This document shows, piece by piece, positions 57,681 to 64,000 of a stretch of DNA of 64,000 nucleotides (positions are counted from its first letter, which is position 1; every line of letters starts with the position of its first letter). Below the pieces are notes generated by a model. That model was not told where the DNA came from. It did not search any database and was given only the letters and a program-made list of their open reading frames with translations. Made by a program: the position numbers and the translations under genes. The DNA is from Diploscapter coronatus (lineage: Eukaryota > Nematoda > Chromadorea > Rhabditida > Rhabditidae). The stretch spans positions 25,435,249 to 25,499,248 of the forward strand of contig OZ038423.1 in NCBI GenBank assembly GCA_964036155.1. Direction: 5' to 3'.

Positions 57681-59588
57681 TTAGAATCCATATTTTTGCC
57701 TGGCCATTCGCTTGTTGTTCTTGGCATCTGCCCACTTCTCCTGCAGAGCTGCATCGTGATCCACTGCCTGAATGAATAAAGTGAATAAGTAAGAAGAAGA
57801 AGAGGAATTAGGAAACTTGAAAGAATCAGACTTAGAAAATTTCTACAGAAAATTCAAGATATCAGGTTTTTGAATTTTCTGTAGAAATATTTTGAGACTT
57901 GATTTGTGAAGTTAAATTACCAAAATCTTTATGAATCATCGAATTAATAGTTGCTTCTATTGGATACTTACCATTTTGGCCAAGTAAGTGATTTGATGTT
58001 TTCTGCGAGCATTCGGATCTGCAGTGGCCTGGACAGCAGGCAGAGGAGCTGCTTTCGACTCGGCCAATGCTTTGTGCGTCAGGTTCTTCAGCAGGTTCGC
58101 CTTGACATTCGGTCCGAGAGCCTGCAAATTCAGAAATCAATTTATTTTCTTGCAGTTGTTTCAAGGAAAGACTCACATCGCGCACGTTGACTTCGACCAG
58201 ATCCTGCACCATTTCGTTGTAGCTCCTGCCCTCGCCCTCGCCAATGTCGTGAGCGTGCTGCATGATGAGTCGATGGGCCTCCTGAAATGTGTGTTCTGAC
58301 AATCGCATCCCCCTTCCTTCGTCCTACCTCATCAGTGATGAGTCCTTTGACCTTTCCAGTGGACGGCCCTGCATACTCGGCCAATTGTGCGTTGTTGTAC
58401 ATCTGACTGGGATGCACTTCAGCCTGCGCTGGTCGAGAGGGACCGACTTCTTCGAAGCGGCCATCCAAAGGCATTGTTGGAATCTACAATTTGTGAATGC
58501 TTCAATGAAAATGAACGATGAACCGTCTGACCTGATAATGTCCCAAATTAGGCAAATCGTTCGACTTGGACAGACCGAAGAAGTCTTCCGAATCACCCTC
58601 CTCGTCGTCAGAGTCATCTCCTTCTTTTGATGGAAGGGGAACAGCGGAAATGGTTGGTTTATTTGGTTTGTTGATTGTAGAGGCAGCAACAGCAGTGTTG
58701 CTGGCTGCTTTCTTCGCGACTGAGGGCGGCACAATCAGTCCGCCTTTGACTGATTTGGACTTGGATTTGGGCGGAGGCAAGAAGGAGAGGAACCCAGATG
58801 AACTTGATGCAGATGGCAGGATCTGGAAGGAATGGATTAATTCTCAGGAAGAGAATGAAACAGCTTACCTTCTGGCCGGATTCCTCCTCGCTGTCGGACG
58901 AGTCTGCATCGAGCACCTGGCCATCCTTCGAGGCGATTTTGCCGAGTGCGCCGAATGCACTGATCACAGCTCGAGCTAAAACAGAGACATTGATGAATTT
59001 TAGAAGAATAGATGATTGAAAGGACTCACGCTTTGGCTTCGTGATTCCCCCTGCACTAACAGTTTTCACTTCAGCTGCCTTCTTCTCTTTGCGTTCCTTC
59101 TTGGCCTTCTTCTTGAGTTTCTTCCTGGTCTTCTCGGCGAGTTTCCTCTCCCACTCCTTCGGTTTGACGATCTCTTCCAGTGCGTCTTCTGCCTGTCTAC
59201 CTCCTTTGTCCCTCTGCGTGTCCGTCTCTCCCCATTCATAGTCTTCCATTTCTGCAAGCCACTTTTCGTAGTTTTCATCCAGAACAAGGACGAGCGGTTT
59301 GAGAATGTTTATTTTCGTTTACCGAAAATCTCCTCTCAAATTTTGTTGTGCATTTTCGTTCTAAAAATTGCTCAAAAAGTGCGTTTCGTTTGGTTAAAAG
59401 CGAGTTTATACCGCTCGCACCTGATTCAGAATTCATCTATTCTCACCTTCATCATCCAATCCCAGCTGCGAGTTGTCGTTTGCCACTTGTTTTGGCTGCT
59501 TTCCTGCTTCTGCCTTGATCGGCTGCTTCTGCAGCTCCTCGTCAGATTCCGAGTCGCTCCCGCTACCGTAGTCCACTAGGCTGTTCAT
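57681..59588 (-). CDS. PRCC: PRCC (proline-rich, mitotic checkpoint/splicing-associated protein)
   Basis: Nuclear protein first known from the PRCC-TFE3 fusion in human renal carcinoma and associated with spliceosome components. The ATG at 59588 is three bases after a GTTGCAG 3' splice site, a strong spliced-leader candidate. N-terminal MNSLVDYGSGSDSESDEE matches the family's start. A Lys/Glu-rich stretch (KPKEWERKLAEKTRKKLKKK, about 59150), GGLIVPPSVAKKAAS, acidic DDSDDEEGDSEDFFGLSKSN (about 58600), then MVQDLVEVNVRDALGPNVKA and the diagnostic C-terminal block RRKHQITYLAKMA...QEKWADAKNNKRMARQKYGF with the invariant QxKYGF end. Stop at 57681-57683, poly(A)-like AATAAA about 110 bp on. Fewer prolines than the human protein; conserved C-terminal domain intact. 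Confidence 0.9.
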
Positions 59589-59773
59589 CTTCTGCAACAT
59601 TCACATAAAATCATGAAATAAGCGAAAAAATGAAATAAAATAAAATCGAAGACGAAAGCGCATAACGAAATACACAAGTGGAAGAAATAGTGTGGGAAGA
59701 GGAGAGGAAAAGGATGGAGGAATTCTGCATGTGTAAAAGGAGAGAAGAAGGAAAAAGAGAACTACAGTTAACG

Positions 59774-60127
59774 CCCCAAGCAGATATGTCGAATTTACGT
59801 TTCGGACATAATTTTTGTGCAGAAATGTCACTAGGGATGTAGATAAGACTTTCGCGGAGAAAAAAATAAAAAAGAAAAATTTCTTATCGAAAATCCGTCA
59901 CCCAAAATGAATGCCTTTTCGCAAACAAAATATTGCTTGTGGTTGGCTGTGTGCGGCTATTTTGTTCTGATTTTCTGCAAAGAACCATCTTATCAAGTTT
60001 ATCGTTGATGTAGACTGGGCTTTCTGAGACATCTTGAGTTTGAAGGTATTTCCTTCCTAAACTTTTGACTTCAAACTATCACGTTTTTATCACAAATGGA
60101 TTTTTCCAAAGGGGCGGAGCTTGGGGA
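59774..60127. mobile_element. CCCCAAG-family repeat, copy 3
   Basis: Begins at ccccaag (59774) and ends cttgggga (60127). Shares AAATCCGTCACCCAAAATGA, AGAACCATCTTATCAAGTTT and GGGGCGGAGCTTGGGGA with the other copies. ACTACAGT occurs just outside both ends, and the reverse-complemented flanks also read CTACAGTTA / CTGTAGTTA, so the true ends may extend a few bases. Lies between the divergent PRCC and 60331 genes. Confidence 0.75.
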
Positions 60128-60330
60128 CCCTAACTACAGTATTGAAGATGCAGTAAATAGCAAGTTGTAGATGAGCATCATGCAAGGAGGAAGGGCAACT
60201 TTCACTATTATGGATCCATTCCACCCTCTGCACTGCAGCAGTCTGTGCGCAGTCAGTGGTCGTCCCCCTCACAATTCATTCCCATCATTCAACAACACTT
60301 CGTGGCTTCTACAATTTCTAACCTATTGCT

Positions 60331-62862
60331 ATGGAGATCGAGAAGATTCAGCAGGATTTGCGCCCTAAGCTGTTGCGTCTGCTGGAAGACCAGAGCAGAT
60401 TCGCAGAGCATTTCTACAACCAACTGCTGCAGCACTTCAAGGACTTCAAAGGACAGGTATTACGGCGCGTCCGATTACTCGATGAAAATGAAAAATGAAC
60501 CAATTTCTATATACGCAAAGTAAGGACGCGTGCATGTCGTCAAGCTTGTTCATTGCTTCGCGCATTCTTTCTTTCACAAATTTCGTGGGGCAGTGTGTAT
60601 GTGCCGTAATGCACTCATTTATTCTGCGAGTGTAAACATACATCATTTTCACTTTCATCAAGCAATCGAAAGTTTACAGTATGCACTGCAGAAAATCAAG
60701 AGAGATTGAAAACGTGCCTGATTGCAGAGCAGAACGTTCCTGATCTCGTGTCTGAAAGAGACTATCGATGCAGAAACGAGTGAAGCCATTGAGCGGGTCA
60801 GCAGGACTTATGTGATCGAGGAGAAGGAGGTTACTGCTCTGAGGGGAAAATTCATCTCCCTTGTCAAAACATATTTGGGCACTGCCGATGGGGCAAAATT
60901 CATTGAGGAATTGGCAAATACACTCCCAACTGCAAACAATTTCCCATTCAAGTCTTTGCAGGCCACAGCAAGGAAAGGAGGTCTGTCTTTCATTTTTGAA
61001 ACTCGTTTGAACTCTACTCGTTACAGAGAAGAGGAAGTCGCTGCTTGAATCGACTCCGATGAAGCCTTCCTTCACAATGCCCAAACTGCCTGTGGAGAAG
61101 GAGAAGCCACTGCAAAACGCGAGCAGCAAAACTGAAAAAGGGAACGAGACGAAAGAAGAGCAGCAAAAGGAGAGTGTGAAGAAAGGAGGACAAACAGGCA
61201 AGAGGAAGAGGTTCTCTGAAGCGGAGGACGATGACAGTGACGAAGACTATTCGCCTCCAGTCAAGGCAGCGGCGAAACGCAAGTCTCTGCCTGCAGGAAG
61301 CAAGGCCAATTTCTCTGCTCTTCCCCTCTCCAGAACTTCCAAAACAGGTTAAATTATGAAGTTCCTCCCAATTCATACCGTAGATTTTGTTTAGATGACT
61401 TGCTAATGAGATTCGACTACAATCCCATCATGTCACAGGCAGAGAAGGAGACTGAGGACCCCAAAGTGCTGCAATTGGCTGAGAAGTTGGAGAAGGAAAG
61501 GGTATGAATAAAAATGTGTAAGATAGAAGAAAGCATTTTGTTTAGAAAATCATATGGCACGGAGTTCAAGTGGATCAGCTGATTGACGAGAATTGGAATT
61601 ACAATGGAGCGCTCGACAATGATCACTTAAAGACTGCTGTCAGAATGTAGGAATTTAATCTGTTCTTTAAGAATAATTATTTGACTTTAGGGCTTTCCAT
61701 TTGGATGTGTTTGGCAATGAGAACGAATTCCGCTACATTGCGCGTTACATCAGTTTGAAGGAGTTGACCCGCAACTCCGTCATTCGCTACATTCGACAGA
61801 TGCGCAACAAGATCACTGAAATTCACGAAAAGGCAAAGCGATTGTCTGAAGATTTGATTGGGGTAATTGATGTTCTGCAAGAATTTTTGAAACCAATAGA
61901 AAATCGTCTAGGGACTTGGAAATTCGACGAAACAACTGACCTCTGTGATTGCTGCATCGAAACAGGCAAAACAGCCAGTGGTTGAGCCGAAGGATTTGGG
62001 CATTCCACACGGCATTCTCACGCCCCGTTTGCCCATCGCTCGCTCTGCAGTCAATTCCATTTCACTCAAACAGCCAATTGTCGTCTCGCTCACGCCGCCT
62101 ACTGCACAGTCCAGCATGCAAAAGGAGGTAGCAGTCGAGGCAGAAGCAGTCAAGCCCTTCTCTTCCCTGCCCATTCGACAGGCCACAGTCAAACTGCCCG
62201 TCGAGAAAATGTGCATTTCCCACGAGCAGATGACCGACAAGGCGCTCATCAACGCGGCCAATATGGTAGGAAAAGAGATTTCTTGAGGATTTGAAGAAGT
62301 GCATTTTTGCAGATAAAATCGATGATCAATGCAAAACTGAGTGAGAACCCAACCCCGGAAATCGCTGCAGCCGCACAGAGCCTCAATGTCTCGATCAAGA
62401 CATTCACGAATGGAAACAAGGACTTCAATTATCGGGTTGGAAATTGGAATTCTTTTGGGAGAATATAAATAAGACTTACAGGAAATGTCAGCTATTCGCG
62501 CTTTCGACAGGAGCAAAGTGGACAAAGTGATCGGGGGCACGCTGCAGACGATCGGATGCAGAGGGAATCTGTGCATGAAGGATGCTCTGGAAGGAGTCAT
62601 TTTCGAGGGAAAATCGGTGGAAGAAGTGAGTGATTGTTACAGTGCATTGTGCAAAGGGAAAATGTTGTTATTGCAGTTCACAGACAAATTGGAGAAGCCG
62701 TACCTATTGCGAGTGCTGAATATGGTGCTCTGGTCTGCACGAGAGTCGCTTCGTCACGATTCCTCGACCTCTCCCTCCTCGATTTCCACTCCGCCCTCTG
62801 CCTCTGTCATTCACAATTCCTCTATCAGCCCCCCGACTCTCGTCGATCAGACCGAATCGTAG
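60331..62862 (+). CDS. Unrecognised basic, probably nuclear protein
   Basis: I do not recognise a family. About nine exons join in frame, from ATG 60331 to stop at 62860. Visible parts: a helical N-terminus (IQQDLRPKLLRLLEDQSRF, then FLISCLKETIDAETSEAIER and IEEKEVTALRGKFISLVK), a Lys/Glu-rich, likely nuclear-localised middle (KKGGQTGKRKRFSEAEDDD, SPPVKAAAKRKSLP), a coherent central domain (IIWHGVQVDQLIDENWNYNG, AFHLDVFGNENEFRYIARYI, NSVIRYIRQMRNKITEIHEK), a Ser/Pro/Ala-rich linker with DKALINAANMIKSMINAKL, and a C-terminal domain (AIRAFDRSKVDKVIGGTLQT, KPYLLRVLNMVLWSARESLR). In-phase splicing at every junction examined, and hydrophobic patterning in two separate domains, argue for a real gene. 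A chromatin or transcription role is only suggested by composition. A structure-based search should decide. Confidence 0.8.
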
Positions 62863-63134
62863 GGATTCAATTTTTACTCGTTCATTTAAATTTGACCACA
62901 TGTGCAGAGTATCATTCCATAAGTGAGTTTCTATGAGTTCTTGGTTGTCGTACCTTTTCTACTAAATAAAGCAATAAATTTATTAATTACTTGTGAAGAA
63001 GCTATCGATATGCTTTAATATATGCCTATGCAGCACTCGTGTGTACTTCATTAGCAGCCACATTGCTTTGTCTCCTTCTGACCAGTCTCATTTCGAATGC
63101 ATTCCCTCCATATCCCTGTTGCTGCATTCCATCC

Positions 63135-63542
63135 TCACGCGCAGCAGCAGTCAATTCTGCTAATCTCTTCCTCCTTTGTGCTCCCAGTCTGGATTTGATC
63201 CTCCATCTCACAATTGTCGTCATCACTGCAGAGAGTTGTCTGCAATTCATTCCCTTTCTTCCCCACTCTATAATAATTCACAAACTGTGCAGTGATCTTT
63301 TTCTCGACTCGGTACGACTGAATGTTCTGTCCAGACAGTCCGTGCTCTCGCAAATCGGCACCAAGTTCTTCGTCGTATTTCGAGATCCTCAGGCCAATTG
63401 GAGAATGTTGCAGAGCATAGAGAATGATGAAGGAGCAGACGGCGCTCCACAATGCAATCACACAGGCTGCAAGGGTCTGCAGACCCAGCAGAGTGAAGCC
63501 GCCTCCGTATAGAAGGCCATTTAATTGCATGTCGTTTGTTAC
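63135..63542 (-). CDS. Ammonium transporter (AMT/MEP/Rh), C-terminal exon, partial
   Basis: Membrane channel-like transporter for ammonium. The exon starts after a 3' splice site at about 63543 (TTGAATAG) and reads MQLNGLLYGGGFTLLGLQTL, AACVIALWSAVCSFIILYAL (the last transmembrane helix), then IGLRISKYDEELGADLREHG, the conserved cytosolic C-terminal segment whose D..EHG motif couples monomers of the trimer. It ends in a charged and Cys-rich tail with a stop at 63135. All earlier exons must lie beyond the right edge: 63543-64000 is intron occupied by a transposon copy. C. elegans AMT proteins are the expected relatives. An alternative splice near 63250 into a second frame ending at 63026 is possible. 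Confidence 0.87.
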   Translation of the reverse strand, partial: VTNDMQLNGLLYGGGFTLLGLQTLAACVIALWSAVCSFIILYALQHSPIGLRISKYDEELGADLREHGLSGQNIQSYRVEKKITAQFVNYYRVGKKGNELQTTLCSDDDNCEMEDQIQTGSTKEEEISRIDCCCA

Positions 63543-63680
63543 CTATTCAATGAATCCGGAGATCATTTCGATATCAAAGGCTTCTTATAAAATCCGCATA
63601 CCCCCAAAACTCTAATAAGAATAGAGGATAGGGCCCGGTAAGGGAATATCTGTCTAGAAAAGATCTTCAAAGTGTGCTCA

Positions 63681-64000
63681 CAAGGGAAGTTCCCACTAGA
63701 AACCCACAGATTTTGACGAAACTTCCCAAATAGGGGTTTTCGATGACGCTGATCACGATTCTGAAATTAAAAAAGTGCCTAATCGCACTCTGCAATCTTG
63801 CATTTTTCACTCATATTGTGTTGGCAAATAAACGGTTTTGTTGCCTATGAAATCGTGTATTCAAATTTGAAATTTTTAATACAAGGATGAAATTAGATCC
63901 AACTCAAGATTGCAGGATTATAAGTGTTATTATGCACTGTTTGGTGTGATAAAAATGATCAGCGCCGTCGAATATTCCTATGTAAGAAGTCTCATCAAGA
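63681..64000. mobile_element. CAAGGG foldback element, copy B
   Basis: Left end CAAGGGAAGTTCCCACTAGA preceded by TCA; it aligns with copy A along its length (AATAGGGGTTTTCGATGACG; AAAAATGATCAGCGCCGTCG near the end). Its right terminus is degraded (tctcatcaa where copy A has tcccttgtcaa) and reaches the window edge. In the ammonium transporter intron. Confidence 0.75.

Overview
The window is eukaryotic, intron-rich DNA from a nematode. I base this on a nematode-only chemoreceptor of the Sra/Sre superfamily, a secreted C-type lectin with an internal VWA domain, a divergent GSK3-like kinase, compact genes with many short introns, and strong 3' splice sites a few bases before several start codons, as expected for spliced-leader trans-splicing. 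Splice acceptors are mostly ...TTGCAG or ...CCAG rather than a strict TTTTCAG. I cannot name the species, and see no tRNA, rRNA or CRISPR array.

Layout, left to right: CPSF1 (minus, 3' half off the left edge); RNASEH2B (plus, diverging from CPSF1); a rhodopsin-like GPCR (minus); a gap; a CTLD-VWA-CTLD lectin (minus); a gap; a long Ser/Pro-rich gene ending in one or two SH3 domains, possibly STAC-like (plus); RAD54L2/ARIP4 SNF2 ATPase (minus); an Sre-like chemoreceptor (plus); a small unrecognised gene (minus); PYROXD2, a GSK3-like kinase and cytidine deaminase in tandem (plus); an SNX9/18/33 (LST-4-like) sorting nexin (minus); PRCC (minus); an unrecognised basic nuclear-type protein (plus); and the C-terminal exon of an ammonium transporter (minus, open at the right edge). 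Several are housekeeping nuclear genes (3'-end processing, ribonucleotide excision, chromatin remodelling, splicing-associated PRCC). They are not one pathway; only PYROXD2-kinase-deaminase has spacing that might suggest co-transcription.

The most unusual content is a dense set of small non-autonomous transposons, nearly all in introns. I find: (1) a foldback family ending CAAGGG...CCCTTG flanked by TCA, with five copies; (2) hAT-like mini-elements (ends CAGGGGTG-type, 8-bp target duplications) down to 56 bp, one nested in an arm of family 1 and one sitting in frame in the third intracellular loop of the GPCR; (3) a ~350-bp family with CCCCAAG/CTTGGGG ends, three copies; and (4) several long palindromes. 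Four introns use GC-AG splice sites, and three of those four carry an inserted element. In RNASEH2B the last exon, which encodes a PCNA-binding (PIP) box, lies beyond such a palindrome-filled GC-AG intron.
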